Source: Caldifarciminota bacterium
Lineage (GTDB): Bacteria > Hydrothermota > UBA3072
NCBI GenBank assembly: GCA_016930175.1
Contig: JAFGHJ010000021.1
Span: 1-62,908 of the forward strand
DNA: 62,908 nucleotides
Reading direction: 5' to 3'
Position 1 is the first letter of the stretch, and every line of letters begins with the position of its first letter. Below the pieces are notes generated by a model, which was not told the origin of the DNA, ran no database searches, and was given only the letters and a program-made list of their open reading frames with translations. Both the position numbers and the translations under genes were made by a program. Below, piece after piece: positions 1 to 9,261 of the stretch.

Positions 1-1
1 A

Positions 2-85
2 GCCATGGAGAAAGAACTTCGTTTCGCGGTGAGAGAAGGCGGAAGAACTGTCGGTGCCGGTGTCGTAACAGCAATCGAGGAGTAA
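2..85 (+). CDS. tuf: Elongation factor Tu, C-terminal end (partial)
   Basis: The first 27 complete codons encode the end of EF-Tu, including LRFAVREGGRTVGAG, the conserved domain III signature just before the C-terminus, and finish ITAIEE-like (VTAIEE) with a TAA. EF-Tu is the GTPase that delivers aminoacyl-tRNA to the ribosome. The rest of the gene lies upstream of the window. Its stop codon directly abuts the rpsJ ATG, so the str and S10 operons are joined here. The call is secure although only the tail is visible. Confidence 0.95.
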   Translation, partial: AMEKELRFAVREGGRTVGAGVVTAIEE

Positions 86-394
86 ATGGCAACCAAACAC
101 ATTAGAATAAGGATGAAATCTTACGATCACAAAATACTTGATGACTCTGTAGAAGAAATTGTGGAAGTTGCCGAGAGAACGGGAGCGGAAGTGTCGGGGC
201 CTGTGCCATTGCCGACAAAAAGAAGGATTTATACGGTTCTTCGTTCGCCTCATGTGGATAAAAAATCAAGAGAGCAGTTCGAAATAAGGATTCATAATAG
301 GCTAATCGATTTAAATAAACCTTCCCATCAGACAATGGAAGCTTTAACAAAAATGGATTTGCCTGCCAGAGTAGAAGTTGAAATAAAATACTAG
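86..394 (+). CDS. rpsJ: 30S ribosomal protein S10
   Basis: The 102-residue product has the S10 landmarks: [14 protein letters not shown] at the N-terminus, the loop [19 protein letters not shown], then [18 protein letters not shown]10 sits in the 30S head and doubles as NusE in antitermination. Length is normal. The ATG follows the tuf stop with no gap, implying translational coupling. rplC starts 15 nt downstream after a good ribosome-binding site. Confidence 0.98.
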   Translation: MATKHIRIRMKSYDHKILDDSVEEIVEVAERTGAEVSGPVPLPTKRRIYTVLRSPHVDKKSREQFEIRIHNRLIDLNKPSHQTMEALTKMDLPARVEVEIKY

Positions 395-409
395 AAAAGG
401 GGTTAGGAG

Positions 410-1507
410 ATGCTTATTGGTCGAAAGTTGGGAATGACAAGAGTTTTTACCGAAAGCGGAGAAAATATTCCGGTTACCGTTATAAAAGCATCTCCATGTT
501 TTATTATAGACAGAAGGACAGAAGAAAGGGATGGCTATACGGCTTATGTCATGGGATTTGGCGAGAAAAAGGAAAAACGGGTTAAAAAGCCCGTTTTAGG
601 TTTATGCAAAAAGGCAGGAGTTCCCCCGGTTGAGGTTATAAGGGAGTTTAGAGTCAAAGATACTTCCGTTTTTGATATCGGAGAGAAAGTTCCTGTTTCT
701 GTTTTGCAAAAAGGAGATAAGATTAACGTTGTAGGGTGGAGCAAGGGCAGAGGTTTCCAGGGTGTTGTTAAAAGATGGGGGTTCAAAGGAGGACCCGGTT
801 CACACGGGTCAACTTTTCATAGAGCTCCCGGTTCGGCAGGAGCCGGAACTTTTCCCGGTAGGGTACTGAAAGGTAAAAAGTTACCCGGTAGAATGGGTAA
901 TGATAGAGTAACTGCTAAGAATCTTGAGGTTGTTACTCTAGACGAAGAGAATGGTCTTATAGCAGTGAAAGGTGCTGTACCTGGGTTTAGAAATGGAATT
1001 CTTCTTATTAAAATCGGACATGATGTAGATATTTCTGCCAGGAAAGAGTTAGCTAAAGAGACGGCGGAAAAAAGAAAGGCTGAAGCCTCAAAAGAGAAAG
1101 CGGAAGAAGCTACTCCCGAGCTGAAGGAAAAAGTAGATGAAACGGCTGAAGAGAAAGAGAAAAGTACGACTGATAAAAAAGAGAAGAAGATAAAAGATAA
1201 GACCGAAAAAACAAAGAAGCAAGAAGAAAAAGAAGAACAAGCGGAAGAAAAAACTGAAGAAGCAACGGCGGAAGGGAAGACGAAAGCAGCCCTTGATGGA
1301 AAGGAAGAAGTAAAGAAAACAAAGACCGAGACTCAAAAAGCGGAAAAGAAAGAAGAAAAAACAGTAGCGAAAGAAGAAAAGACAGAAGCAAACGTAAGTA
1401 AGAGTGAAGCGGAAGTAGAGAAAGCAGAAGATGAAAGTAAGAAGGTTGACGATAATAAAGAGAATTTAAAAAAAGAAGATCAAAACGAAAAGAAAGGCAA
1501 TAGTTAA
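410..1507 (+). CDS. rplC: 50S ribosomal protein L3 with long charged C-terminal extension
   Basis: Residues 1-206 are a complete bacterial L3: MLIGRKLGMTRVF start, WSKGRGFQGVVKRW and the GGPGSHGSTFHR region that reaches towards the peptidyl-transferase centre. Normal L3 stops near residue 210. Here the frame continues for about 155 residues made almost only of Lys, Glu, Ala, Thr and Asp, with no hydrophobic core, so it is predicted disordered or helical and highly charged. Start is ATG with AGGAGA upstream. The L3 call is certain; the role of the tail is unknown. rplD follows 3 nt after the stop, so the tail is in frame and not an annotation artefact. Confidence 0.97.
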   Translation: MLIGRKLGMTRVFTESGENIPVTVIKASPCFIIDRRTEERDGYTAYVMGFGEKKEKRVKKPVLGLCKKAGVPPVEVIREFRVKDTSVFDIGEKVPVSVLQKGDKINVVGWSKGRGFQGVVKRWGFKGGPGSHGSTFHRAPGSAGAGTFPGRVLKGKKLPGRMGNDRVTAKNLEVVTLDEENGLIAVKGAVPGFRNGILLIKIGHDVDISARKELAKETAEKRKAEASKEKAEEATPELKEKVDETAEEKEKSTTDKKEKKIKDKTEKTKKQEEKEEQAEEKTEEATAEGKTKAALDGKEEVKKTKTETQKAEKKEEKTVAKEEKTEANVSKSEAEVEKAEDESKKVDDNKENLKKEDQNEKKGNS

Positions 1508-1510
1508 AAA

Positions 1511-2140
1511 ATGGCAGTTAAGGTTAAATGTTACAATAATTCCGGTAAAGAAGATGGAACTATTAGTTTAGCCGGAGATCTTTTTGAATCAAAGTTCGAC
1601 GAGAACTCCTTATATTATTCCGTAGTAGATCATCTTCATCAGAAAAGACAAAATACAAGTAAGACGAAAACTAAAGGTGAAGTTGCCGGAAGCGGGAAAA
1701 AACCATGGAGGCAGAAAGGTACGGGTAGAGCTCGTGTAGGGACAAGAAGGACTCCTCTTTGGATTGGTGGAGGTGTTGTCTTTGGTCCGAAAAGGACGGA
1801 ATATAATTTTAAAGTAAACAGAAAAGTAAAAAGAAAAGCACTTAATACGGCGATTTCCAAAAGAGTATCAGATGGTCGTTTTATAGTAATTAATAAAAAG
1901 AAATTCGATGCACCTTCTACAAAGACTGTAGCAAAGGTGCTTAAATCAATAGGTATTTATGGTGGTAAGGTTTTGATTCTAGATGACGGAAGTGATAAGA
2001 ATTTTTATAGATCATGTAGAAATATATCGGGATTACAGGTTATTCCGGCAAAACATGTTAATGCTTATCAGGTTGTGAATAATGATTGGTTGGTAGTTGT
2101 AAAAGAAGCTGTTGGTACATTGCTTGAGGTTTTTAAATAA
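1511..2140 (+). CDS. rplD: 50S ribosomal protein L4
   Basis: The 209-aa protein has the L4 extended loop ([18 protein letters not shown], then [13 protein letters not shown]) that lines the exit tunnel, followed by the globular core. In some bacteria L4 also autoregulates the S10 operon; nothing in the leader here tests that because the operon promoter is outside the window. The stop TAATG overlaps the start of rplW by one base. Confidence 0.98.
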   Translation: MAVKVKCYNNSGKEDGTISLAGDLFESKFDENSLYYSVVDHLHQKRQNTSKTKTKGEVAGSGKKPWRQKGTGRARVGTRRTPLWIGGGVVFGPKRTEYNFKVNRKVKRKALNTAISKRVSDGRFIVINKKKFDAPSTKTVAKVLKSIGIYGGKVLILDDGSDKNFYRSCRNISGLQVIPAKHVNAYQVVNNDWLVVVKEAVGTLLEVFK

Positions 2141-2424
2141 TGGATTCACGTGATATTGTTATAAGACCGATTATAACTGAAAGAGGTACCGACTCTATGG
2201 CTATCAGCAGATATACTTTCGAAGTTTCTGTAGGAGCCAACAAGCATCAGATAAAAAAAGCGGTTGAAGACCTTTTTAAAGTTCATGTGTTGGATGTAAA
2301 TACGATGATTGTTAAAGGTAAATTTAGAGGTATGGGAAGATTGAAGGGAAAAAGAAGAAATTGGAAAAAAGCGGTTGTTTCTCTTCGTGAAGGGGATTCT
2401 ATACCGTTGTTCGAGGGAACATAA
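2140..2424 (+). CDS. rplW: 50S ribosomal protein L23
   Basis: The 94-aa product has DIVIRPIITERG at the N-terminus, NKHQIKKAVEDLF and VNTMIVKGK in the middle, and a basic loop (GKRRNWKKAVV), all typical of L23. L23 sits at the tunnel exit and docks trigger factor and SRP. Its ATG overlaps the rplD stop and rplB begins immediately after its own stop. Confidence 0.98.
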   Translation: MDSRDIVIRPIITERGTDSMAISRYTFEVSVGANKHQIKKAVEDLFKVHVLDVNTMIVKGKFRGMGRLKGKRRNWKKAVVSLREGDSIPLFEGT

Positions 2425-3264
2425 ATGGGAACAAGAAAGAGTCGTCCTGTAACTCCTAGTAGTCGATATTATTGGCCTGCGGATTTCTCTGAGATTACCA
2501 GGAAGAAAAGCAATAAGAGTTTAACCAGGAACCTTCCCGGCAAAGGGGGCAGGAATTCTGAAGGCAGAATAACTGCCGAGCATAGAGGTGGGAGGGTTAG
2601 ACGTAAGTACAGAATTGTGGATTTGAAGAGGAATAAAGTTGGAATGAAGGGAAGGATAGATTCTGTCGAATATGATCCCAATAGAACTGCTAGAATCGCT
2701 CTTGTTATATACGAAGACGGAGAAAAAAGATATATTATTTCACCTGATGGTATGAAAGTCGGAGATATTATACAAGCAGGGCCAGGTTCGCCAATATCTA
2801 TCGGAAACTCTCTTCCTCTTTCGGAAATACCTCCCGGTACTTTTATACATAATATTGAGCTTGAGCCTGGTAGGGGTGGAATGTTGGTAAGGGGTGCCGG
2901 TACAGGTGCTCAGATTCTTGCAATAGAGGGTAAGCATGCTCATGTTAGATTGCCTTCAGGAGAAGTTAGGTTGATACTTTCTTCTTGCAGCGCTACGATT
3001 GGGCGGGTTGGCAATGTTTCTCATGACGCTATTTCGTATGGTAAGGCCGGAAGAAGAAGATGGAAGGGGAGAAGACCCAGGGTTCGCGGGGTTGCCATGA
3101 ATCCGGTAGATCATCCTCTTGGGGGTGGTGAGGGAAGGTCGTCGGGAGGACGGCATCCTGTTTCCAGAACCGGTGTTCCGGCTAAAGGATACAGAACCAG
3201 GAATCCTAAGAAACAAACTTCTAAATATATAATTAAAAGAAGAAAAGTGAGAAGGAGAAAGTAG
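2425..3264 (+). CDS. rplB: 50S ribosomal protein L2
   Basis: The 279-aa protein has the full L2 architecture: N-terminal [20 protein letters not shown], the OB-fold and SH3-like core, and the C-terminal [20 protein letters not shown] loop carrying the conserved peptidyl-transferase-centre histidine (NPVDH). The second histidine of the common DHPHGGG form is Leu here, a variation seen in many bacteria. Start abuts the rplW stop. Confidence 0.98.
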   Translation: MGTRKSRPVTPSSRYYWPADFSEITRKKSNKSLTRNLPGKGGRNSEGRITAEHRGGRVRRKYRIVDLKRNKVGMKGRIDSVEYDPNRTARIALVIYEDGEKRYIISPDGMKVGDIIQAGPGSPISIGNSLPLSEIPPGTFIHNIELEPGRGGMLVRGAGTGAQILAIEGKHAHVRLPSGEVRLILSSCSATIGRVGNVSHDAISYGKAGRRRWKGRRPRVRGVAMNPVDHPLGGGEGRSSGGRHPVSRTGVPAKGYRTRNPKKQTSKYIIKRRKVRRRK

Positions 3265-3267
3265 AGC

Positions 3268-3525
3268 ATGGCTGAGAAATATGTAGATGAGAAATTATTA
3301 AATAAGATAAAAAAATGGAAGGAAGGCGATCCGCCTATAAAAACATATAAGCGTAGTTCAACAATTATAGAGGATTTAGTAGGTCATACAATTTCTGTTC
3401 ATAATGGTAAAGATTTTATTTCGGTCTATGTAAGACCCGAAATGATAGGTCATAAACTTGGTGAGTTTGCTCCTACCAGAAAGTTTATTAAGCACGGTGG
3501 GCAAAAAGAAGCAGTGGTCGGTTAG
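3268..3525 (+). CDS. rpsS: 30S ribosomal protein S19
   Basis: The 85-aa product contains [38 protein letters not shown] and a terminal HGGQKE, the signatures of S19, which contacts 16S rRNA in the head together with S13. The chosen ATG at 3268 is 3 nt after the rplB stop. Length is slightly short but within the family's range. Confidence 0.97.
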   Translation: MAEKYVDEKLLNKIKKWKEGDPPIKTYKRSSTIIEDLVGHTISVHNGKDFISVYVRPEMIGHKLGEFAPTRKFIKHGGQKEAVVG

Positions 3526-3534
3526 AGGTATATT

Positions 3535-3885
3535 ATGCAAGGCAAGGCAGTACAAAAAAATATACGAATATCACCGCGGAAAGGTAGGAGAATTATTCCT
3601 CATATTGAAGGAAAATCAGTTGTTGAAGCAAAAACACTACTTGATTTTTTACCACATAAGGCAGCTAGAATTCTCAAAAAATGTGTTCATACTGCAGCTA
3701 GCAACTGTATTGATAAAGCTGGTGAAATGGATTTAAAGGAAGAAGATTTATATGTCAAATCAGTTAGAATTGACGAAGGGCAGAAGTTTAAAAGATTCAG
3801 ACCTATGTCTTTCGGCCGGGCCGGTCTTATTAGAAAAAGAACGTCTCATATAACGGTAGTAGTTGATAAACGAGGAGAGAAATAA
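3535..3885 (+). CDS. rplV: 50S ribosomal protein L22
   Basis: The 116-aa protein reads NIRISPRKGRRIIPHIEGKSV, AARILKKCVHTAASNC and ends with RPMSFGRAGLIRKRTSHI, matching the L22 core and the tunnel beta-hairpin. GAGGT lies a few bases before the ATG. The TAATG stop overlaps the rpsC start. Confidence 0.97.
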   Translation: MQGKAVQKNIRISPRKGRRIIPHIEGKSVVEAKTLLDFLPHKAARILKKCVHTAASNCIDKAGEMDLKEEDLYVKSVRIDEGQKFKRFRPMSFGRAGLIRKRTSHITVVVDKRGEK

Positions 3886-4502
3886 TGGGTCAAAAGACAC
3901 ATCCAATAGGGTTTAGAGTAGGGGTAAATAAGGACTGGAAGTCAAGATGGTTTTTTGGCAAGAAGTTTTCCGGACCTTTACAAGAAGATATTAATATAAG
4001 AAAATATTTGAACTCTGAATTTAAGGATGCCTGGATAGCGGGGATAGAAGTGGAGAGGACAGCTGAAACAGTAAGAGTCATAATTGAGACGGCAAGGCCG
4101 GGTATGGTAATAGGTAAAGGTGGAGAAGAAGTCAAAAGAATCCGGGGTAAGTTGAATGAAATATTAAATAAAAATGTTTATCTTGATATCAAGGAATGTA
4201 AAATGCCTGAGCTGGATGCTTCACTTGTTGCGCAGTCGGTAGCCAGGCAAATCGAGAGGAGAGTTTTGCAGAGAAGAGCGATGAAAAGAGTTGTTGAAGA
4301 AGCCATTAAAATGGGCGCAGCTGGTATAAGAGTTCAATGTAAGGGAAGACTCGGAGGTGCTGAGATAGCAAGAAAAGAATGGTATCTTGAAGGGAGAGTC
4401 CCTCTTCATACAATAAAAGCTAATATTGATTATGCCCATGAAACAGCAAATACCAAATCAGGAACTATAGGTGTTAAGGTTTGGATTAACAGGGATTTTT
4501 AA
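3885..4502 (+). CDS. rpsC: 30S ribosomal protein S3
   Basis: The 205-aa product starts [14 protein letters not shown], has the type II KH motif [15 protein letters not shown] near residues 72-86 and the C-terminal [13 protein letters not shown] domain. S3 lies at the mRNA entry channel. Length fits the family. Its start overlaps the rplV stop by one base. Confidence 0.98.
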   Translation: MGQKTHPIGFRVGVNKDWKSRWFFGKKFSGPLQEDINIRKYLNSEFKDAWIAGIEVERTAETVRVIIETARPGMVIGKGGEEVKRIRGKLNEILNKNVYLDIKECKMPELDASLVAQSVARQIERRVLQRRAMKRVVEEAIKMGAAGIRVQCKGRLGGAEIARKEWYLEGRVPLHTIKANIDYAHETANTKSGTIGVKVWINRDF

Positions 4503-4507
4503 TAATT

Positions 4508-4924
4508 ATGTTGATGCCAAAAAGAGTTAAGCATAGAAAAAGACAGAGAGGAAATCTAAAAGGTAAGGCAACTGCATCTATCCGTTTAGATTTTGGGGAT
4601 TTTGGTCTCAGGGCAGTTGAGTCAGGTTGGATTTCTGCTCACCAGATAGAAGCAATGAGAGTTACTGTAGCTCATTATTTAAAAAGAGCGGGTAAGTTAT
4701 GGATAAGAGTTTTTCCTGATAAACCTGTGACTCAGAAGCCTGCAGAAACACGTATGGGAAAAGGCAAAGGAGAGCCTGTTTCTTGGGTCGCGCCCTGCCG
4801 AAAAGGACGTATTATTATAGAATTGGAAGGCGTTACTGAAGAAGAGGCACGAGAAGCTTTGAGAAGAGCAAGTTCGAAATTATCTATTAAAACCAGATTC
4901 ATAAAGAGAGAAGGAGTTATGTAA
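4508..4924 (+). CDS. rplP: 50S ribosomal protein L16
   Basis: The 138-aa product begins [19 protein letters not shown], as L16 usually does, which supports the ATG at 4508 over the in-frame ATG at 4514. [26 protein letters not shown] is the conserved loop near the A-site tRNA. The stop overlaps the start of rpmC by one base. Confidence 0.98.
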   Translation: MLMPKRVKHRKRQRGNLKGKATASIRLDFGDFGLRAVESGWISAHQIEAMRVTVAHYLKRAGKLWIRVFPDKPVTQKPAETRMGKGKGEPVSWVAPCRKGRIIIELEGVTEEEAREALRRASSKLSIKTRFIKREGVM

Positions 4925-5133
4925 TGCAAGCAAAAGAGCTTCGAGAAATGACTGATGCGGAACTGAATTCATTGATGCATGACTTAAAGGAGGAGTTGTT
5001 TACCTTGCGTTTTGAAAAAGCAAGAGGAAAACTGAATAATCCTTCTCGCTTCAAACACATAAGAAGGGAAATAGCAAGACTTGAAACGGTTTTTAATGAA
5101 AAGGAGAGACAAAGTGGCTTGGAAGGTGGGTAG
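4924..5133 (+). CDS. rpmC: 50S ribosomal protein L29
   Basis: The 69-aa two-helix protein starts [14 protein letters not shown] and contains [20 protein letters not shown], the L29 pattern. L29 lies beside L23 at the tunnel exit. Its 3' end overlaps the start of rpsQ by 20 nt. Confidence 0.97.
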   Translation: MQAKELREMTDAELNSLMHDLKEELFTLRFEKARGKLNNPSRFKHIRREIARLETVFNEKERQSGLEGG

Positions 5134-5362
5134 AGTTGTTTCGGTTGCTCCGTCAAAGACAGTAGTTGTTTTGGTGGAGAGAAGAGTTCAGCATCCGGTT
5201 TATAAGAAATATATTAGAAAGAGGAAAAAGTTTTACGCTCATGACGAAAACGAAAAAGCTTCTTTAGGAGATTTAATTCGTATAGTTTCGACTCGTCCCC
5301 TTTCAAAACTTAAAAGATGGAGAGTTGATAAAATTATCGAGGCAGCAGAGGTAAAAAAGTGA
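5114..5362 (+). CDS. rpsQ: 30S ribosomal protein S17
   Basis: The 82-aa OB-fold protein contains [39 protein letters not shown] and [19 protein letters not shown] chose the GTG at 5114: it has AAGGAG seven bases upstream and gives the canonical S17 length, whereas the frame opening at 5081 would add 11 residues inside rpmC. rplN starts at the overlapping GTGA. Confidence 0.95.
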   Translation: MAWKVGRVVSVAPSKTVVVLVERRVQHPVYKKYIRKRKKFYAHDENEKASLGDLIRIVSTRPLSKLKRWRVDKIIEAAEVKK

Positions 5363-5727
5363 TTCAGCTGGAAACAAAGTTGAAAATAGTAGATAATACA
5401 GGTGGAAAAGAAGCTTCTTGTATCAAAGTTTTAGGAGGTTCAGGTAGAAGATATGCGACATTGGGTGATATTATAGTTGTCAGTGTTACTAAAGCTACGC
5501 CGAGGTCTTCTGTTGAAAAAGGTTCTGTTCATAAAGCTGTTATAGTTCGTACAAAAAAAGAAAGAAAAAGAGACGATGGTACTGCTGTAAGATTTGATGA
5601 TAACGCATGTGTTTTACTTGATGCGAATAAGGAACCGGTTGGTACCAGAATTTTTGGCCCCGTTGGTGAAGAATTAAGGGATATGGGCTTTATGAGATTG
5701 ATTTCGCTTGCTGCGGAGGTGCAATAA
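5359..5727 (+). CDS. rplN: 50S ribosomal protein L14
   Basis: The 122-aa protein begins [19 protein letters not shown] from a GTG within the GTGA overlap with rps[22 protein letters not shown] and the terminal [13 protein letters not shown] are standard for L14, which lies at the subunit interface near L19. The next gene overlaps by one base (TAATG). Confidence 0.98.
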   Translation: MIQLETKLKIVDNTGGKEASCIKVLGGSGRRYATLGDIIVVSVTKATPRSSVEKGSVHKAVIVRTKKERKRDDGTAVRFDDNACVLLDANKEPVGTRIFGPVGEELRDMGFMRLISLAAEVQ

Positions 5728-6044
5728 TGAAGATAAAAAAGGGAGACGTGGTTTTAGTAATTTCGGGTAACTACAAAGGTAAGAAGGGGAAAGTTAGGGA
5801 AGTAATAACTGAGGATTATAAACTTGTTGTTGAAGGGATAAACTTGAGAAAATTTCATAGAAAACCCAGAAAAACCGGAGAACCCGGTGGAATTTTAGAA
5901 AAGGAACTTCCTATTTCTATTTCTAAAGTGAAATTGGTATGTCCCTCTTGCGGTGAGCCTACGCGGGTCGGTTTTATGTTTCTTGAAAATAAGAAAAAGG
6001 TTCGTTATTGCAAGAAATGTAATGAGATAGCTGACAAGGTATAA
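5727..6044 (+). CDS. rplX: 50S ribosomal protein L24
   Basis: The 105-aa product has the N-terminal KOW motif ([20 protein letters not shown]) followed by [15 protein letters not shown]. The C-terminal part CPSCG-CKKC forms the zinc-ribbon-like CxxC pair found in many bacterial L24 proteins. L24 initiates 50S assembly. Confidence 0.98.
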   Translation: MKIKKGDVVLVISGNYKGKKGKVREVITEDYKLVVEGINLRKFHRKPRKTGEPGGILEKELPISISKVKLVCPSCGEPTRVGFMFLENKKKVRYCKKCNEIADKV

Positions 6045-6046
6045 AA

Positions 6047-6601
6047 ATGAAAAATAAGCCAAGATTGCAAAAATATTATCAGGAAGAAATTAATAAAGGA
6101 CTTCAGGAAAAATACGGGAATTGCATGAGAGTTCCCAGATTGCAAAAGATTGTCGTCAATTGCGGTTTAGGTAAATCCGCAAAGGATCGCAGCGTATTTG
6201 ATTCTGCTGTTGAAAGTTTAAAAGAAATAACAGGGCAGAAACCTATAACTACCCGCGCCAAAAAATCTATTTCTACTTTCTTTTTAAGGAAAGGTGATCC
6301 CGTGGGTTTGAAAGTCACTTTGAGAAAACAGCGAATGTTTGAATTTTTGGATAGACTTGTAAATGTTGCGATTCCGAGGATTCGTGATTTCAGGGGCTTG
6401 GATCCCGATTCTTTTGATGGCAGGGGGAATTATACTCTTGGTATTTCGGAACAGTTTATTTTTCCTGAGATTGATTACGATAAAGTTAAAGAGGTGATAG
6501 GTATGGATATTACTATAATTACAACAGCCGAAACTGATGAAGAGGCGTTGGAACTGCTTAAAAGGTTTGGGCTGCCATTTACACTTAAGAAGGGAGCATA
6601 A
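6047..6601 (+). CDS. rplE: 50S ribosomal protein L5
   Basis: The 184-aa protein has [39 protein letters not shown] and [20 protein letters not shown], the conserved 5S rRNA- and P-site tRNA-contacting segments of L5. Length is normal. The stop overlaps the rpsN start by one base. Confidence 0.98.
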   Translation: MKNKPRLQKYYQEEINKGLQEKYGNCMRVPRLQKIVVNCGLGKSAKDRSVFDSAVESLKEITGQKPITTRAKKSISTFFLRKGDPVGLKVTLRKQRMFEFLDRLVNVAIPRIRDFRGLDPDSFDGRGNYTLGISEQFIFPEIDYDKVKEVIGMDITIITTAETDEEALELLKRFGLPFTLKKGA

Positions 6602-6786
6602 TGGCCAGGAAAGCATTAATTGAAAAGGTTAAGAAAACTCCTAAATACTCGACTCGCAAGGTTAATAGATGTTTCAGATGCGGAAGAAGACGTGCTTATA
6701 TGCGTGATTTCGGATTATGTCGTTTGTGTTTTAGAGAGCTTGCTCTTAAGGGAGAAATTCCCGGCATTAAAAAAGCTTCCTGGTAG
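6601..6786 (+). CDS. rpsN: 30S ribosomal protein S14, zinc-binding type Z
   Basis: The 61-aa product is the short S14 form with two CxxC knuckles (CFRCGRRR and CRLCFRE) that bind zinc, and the C-terminal [11 protein letters not shown]. The four-cysteine form contrasts with the roughly 100-aa zinc-free S14 of Enterobacteria. L24, S4 and L36 of this operon also keep their zinc ligands. Confidence 0.98.
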   Translation: MARKALIEKVKKTPKYSTRKVNRCFRCGRRRAYMRDFGLCRLCFRELALKGEIPGIKKASW

Positions 6787-6798
6787 GAGGTTGTTTTG

Positions 6799-7188
6799 TT
6801 GACAGATCCGATTGCTGATATGATTACACGCATTAGAAACGCAGTTTCTGCAGGACATAGACATGTTGAAGTTCCTGCTTCAAATATGGCGAAAGAGATA
6901 ACGAGAGTGCTTTTAGAAGAAGGATATATTGGTAATTTTGAGTTTATTGAGGAAGGTAATCAAGGGGTGGTAAGAATTACGCTTAAATATATAAAGGATG
7001 AATCCCCGATTCATGAAATCAAGAGAATTTCCAAACCTTCCAGAAGAATTTATGTTGGAAAAAAAGAAATTCCTCTGGTTAAGAGAGGTTACGGAATTTC
7101 TATTCTGTCTACTTCTAAAGGTATAACAAGCGACGCTGAGGCCAGAGCCGAGGGCGTCGGCGGTGAGCTTTTACTGCAAGTTTGGTAA
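6799..7188 (+). CDS. rpsH: 30S ribosomal protein S8
   Basis: The protein begins (M)TDPIADMITRIRNAV and contains YISKPSRRIYVG-like (RISKPSRRIYVG) and GISILSTSKGI, the S8 signatures. Two adjacent TTG codons (6796 and 6799) could start it; 6799 gives the canonical MTDPIAD start and lies 8 nt after AGGAGG at 6785-6790, so I prefer it. S8 binds 16S rRNA helix 21. Confidence 0.95.
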   Translation: MTDPIADMITRIRNAVSAGHRHVEVPASNMAKEITRVLLEEGYIGNFEFIEEGNQGVVRITLKYIKDESPIHEIKRISKPSRRIYVGKKEIPLVKRGYGISILSTSKGITSDAEARAEGVGGELLLQVW

Positions 7189-7197
7189 GGAGGATTA

Positions 7198-7731
7198 ATG
7201 TCTAGAGTTGGAAAGCAACCAATTTCTGTTCCTGAAGGTGTAGATATTAGAATAGATGATAGAAAAGTAAATGTAAAAGGCAAAAAGGGAGAGTTGGAAA
7301 CAATTATTCCCCGGGGAATTAGTGTAAAGATAAATGACGGTAAGATTTTCGTGTCGGTAGAGAGTGGGGCAAAGGAGAGTAATTCTTCCTGGGGTCTGGC
7401 TCGTTCTTTGTTAAATAATATGGTTATAGGTGTGACAAAAGGTTTTACTAAAACACTTGAGATTCGAGGCAGAGAGTACCGCATGAATTTGAAAGGTAAA
7501 GATTTGGAACTCGACCTTGGATATTCGCACCCGATAAAAGTTACACCAAAAAGAGGAATCGAATTCAAGGTAGAAGAAACTAAGCTGACAGTTATTGGCA
7601 TTGATAAAGCTTTGGTAGGAGAGCAGGCGGCTGAGATTAAAGCTTTACGGCCTGCTGAAGTTTATAAAGGCAAAGGAATAAGATATGATGGTGAATACAT
7701 TATTCATAAAGAAGGTAAGAGAGGCTTATAG
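7198..7731 (+). CDS. rplF: 50S ribosomal protein L6
   Basis: The 177-aa product has MSRVGKQPISVPEGV, the duplicated L6 fold and the C-terminal LRPAEVYKGKGIRYDGE motif near the sarcin-ricin loop. AAGGAGGA precedes the ATG. Its TAG shares a base with the GTG start of rplR. Confidence 0.98.
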   Translation: MSRVGKQPISVPEGVDIRIDDRKVNVKGKKGELETIIPRGISVKINDGKIFVSVESGAKESNSSWGLARSLLNNMVIGVTKGFTKTLEIRGREYRMNLKGKDLELDLGYSHPIKVTPKRGIEFKVEETKLTVIGIDKALVGEQAAEIKALRPAEVYKGKGIRYDGEYIIHKEGKRGL

Positions 7732-8099
7732 TGGGTGAGTTTGAAAGAAGTAAAATTAGAAGGTTAAAGAGAAAAATGAGGACGCGGAGTAAGGTTTTCG
7801 GAAATTCCGAAAGACCCCGTTTGTCAGTTACAAGGACAAATAAACATGTTTACGCTCAAATAATTGATGATTTAAAAGAGTGTACCTTAGTACAGGCGAG
7901 TACGCTGGATAAAGAATTACGCAGTAAAATAAAAGGTAAGACATTAAAAGAGAGATCGAAAGAAGTTGGACTGTATTTGGCTGAAAGATGTAAAAAAAAG
8001 AAGATTGATAAGATAGCTTTCGACAAAGGTAGATTTTATTATCATGGTTGTATTAAGAACCTGGCAGACGGTGCGAGAGAAGGAGGTTTAAAATTTTAA
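7731..8099 (+). CDS. rplR: 50S ribosomal protein L18
   Basis: The 122-aa protein has RPRLSVTRTNKHVYAQIIDD, a 5S rRNA-binding basic N-terminus and the diagnostic C-terminus GCIKNLADGAREGGLKF. It starts at a GTG overlapping the rplF stop by one base. Confidence 0.97.
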   Translation: MGEFERSKIRRLKRKMRTRSKVFGNSERPRLSVTRTNKHVYAQIIDDLKECTLVQASTLDKELRSKIKGKTLKERSKEVGLYLAERCKKKKIDKIAFDKGRFYYHGCIKNLADGAREGGLKF

Positions 8100-8119
8100 G
8101 CGGATTTACAAAGTCTCGA

Positions 8120-8656
8120 ATGAAAGTAGACCCAAGGGATTATGAACTCGAGGAGAAAGTTGTACACATTGGCCGTATTTCTAAAGTGGTGAAAGGCGGA
8201 AAGAAATTTCGATATTCTGCATGGGTCGTGGTAGGTGATCGACAGGGCGTTGTTGGATACGGTCATGGTAAAGCTGATGAAGTACCCGCAGCGATTCAAA
8301 AGGCAGTAAAGGGTGCCAGAGGTCGATTGATTAGGGTTCCGATTGTTGGAACTTCAGTGCCTTATTTGATAACTGCGAAATATAAATCAGCCGAAGTTAT
8401 GATTAAGCCTGCTGCTCCGGGAACTGGTATTATTGCTAATGACAAATTGAGAGCAATATTTGAACTTGGCGGATATAATGATGTTCTTACTAAGTGTTTT
8501 GGTTCTAAGAATCCTTTTAATAATATTATTGCAGCTTATAATGGTTTGTTGTCAATGCGAACTCCCGAAGAATTTGCCGAACTTAGAGGCAAAGCAGTCG
8601 AGGAAATTTTAAAGAAAAGACGGAAGACGGGTGAAGAGAAAGATGCTTCGGATTAA
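8120..8656 (+). CDS. rpsE: 30S ribosomal protein S5
   Basis: The 178-aa product contains ELEEKVVHIGRISKVVKGGK and the S5 dsRNA-binding fold (VVVGDRQGVVGYGHGKADEV), then VPIVGTSVPYLI and GTGIIANDKLRAIFELGG. The ATG at 8120 gives the usual S5 N-terminus, but no clear ribosome-binding site lies just upstream. The AGGAGG at 8081-8086 encodes the rplR C-terminus and would fit only an ATT start at 8093. Translation is probably coupled to rplR. Confidence 0.96.
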   Translation: MKVDPRDYELEEKVVHIGRISKVVKGGKKFRYSAWVVVGDRQGVVGYGHGKADEVPAAIQKAVKGARGRLIRVPIVGTSVPYLITAKYKSAEVMIKPAAPGTGIIANDKLRAIFELGGYNDVLTKCFGSKNPFNNIIAAYNGLLSMRTPEEFAELRGKAVEEILKKRRKTGEEKDASD

Positions 8657-8825
8657 ACAGATAAGAAGTGGTATTGGATGCGAGAAAAGGCAGAAAAGAA
8701 CATTAAAAGCTCTTGGATTAAAAAAGTTAGGCGATTTTGTCATCCATGAGGATAATGCTGTTATTAGAGGGATGATAAAGAGAGTATCTCAACTCGTGGA
8801 AACGGAGGAAGTTAGTGGGAATTGA
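8643..8825 (+). CDS. rpmD: 50S ribosomal protein L30
   Basis: The small product MLRIKQIRSGIGCEKRQKRT with LGLKKLGDFVIHED is L30 (60 aa from the ATG at 8643). A GTG at 8631 in the same frame would add four residues; the ATG gives the family's usual length and is preferred. It overlaps the end of rpsE by 14 nt and the start of rplO by 11 nt. Confidence 0.95.
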   Translation: MLRIKQIRSGIGCEKRQKRTLKALGLKKLGDFVIHEDNAVIRGMIKRVSQLVETEEVSGN

Positions 8826-9261
8826 ATTAAGTAAACTTAAACCACCTAAAGGTAGTCGGAAAAGTAAGAAAAGAGTTGGTCGGGGCCCCGGTTCCGGTAT
8901 GGGGACTTATTCTACACGTGGTTTAAAAGGACAAAATGCCCGGAGTGGAGGTGGAGTCAGAGAAGGTTTTGAGGGTGGCCAGACACCTCTTATAAAAAGA
9001 ATACCTAAAAAGGGTTTTAATAGAATAAGAAGTTATAAGATATCGATTATTAATATAAAAGACCTTAGCAGATTTAAGAAAGGAGAAGAAATAACCGTTG
9101 AGAAGCTAAAAAAGTTTGCTCTTGCCGGAAAAAAAGATAAAATTAAAATTCTTGGTTACGGTGATATTGATAAAAATTTAAAAGTACATGCTCATGAGTT
9201 TTCAAAATCTGCTAAAGAAAAGATTGAAAAAGCGGGAGGAGAGGTAGTAAAGGATGCTTGA
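8815..9261 (+). CDS. rplO: 50S ribosomal protein L15
   Basis: The 148-aa protein has the Gly/Arg-rich L15 N-terminus (KRVGRGPGSGMGTYSTRG) followed by GGQTPLIKRIPKKGFNR and a folded C-terminal domain. It starts at GTG inside rpmD and its last codons overlap the start of secY by 8 nt. Confidence 0.97.
   Translation: MGIELSKLKPPKGSRKSKKRVGRGPGSGMGTYSTRGLKGQNARSGGGVREGFEGGQTPLIKRIPKKGFNRIRSYKISIINIKDLSRFKKGEEITVEKLKKFALAGKKDKIKILGYGDIDKNLKVHAHEFSKSAKEKIEKAGGEVVKDA

Noticed and set aside
1088-1391. Two long minus-strand open frames opposite the L3 tail
   Set aside because: They arise from the purine-rich Lys/Glu codons of the tail; products are Phe/Leu/Ser low-complexity with no start signal and no family.
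8093-8119. ATT start for rpsE just after AGGAGG
   Set aside because: The AGGAGG is part of the conserved L18 C-terminal codons, and the ATG at 8120 gives the normal S5 N-terminus.
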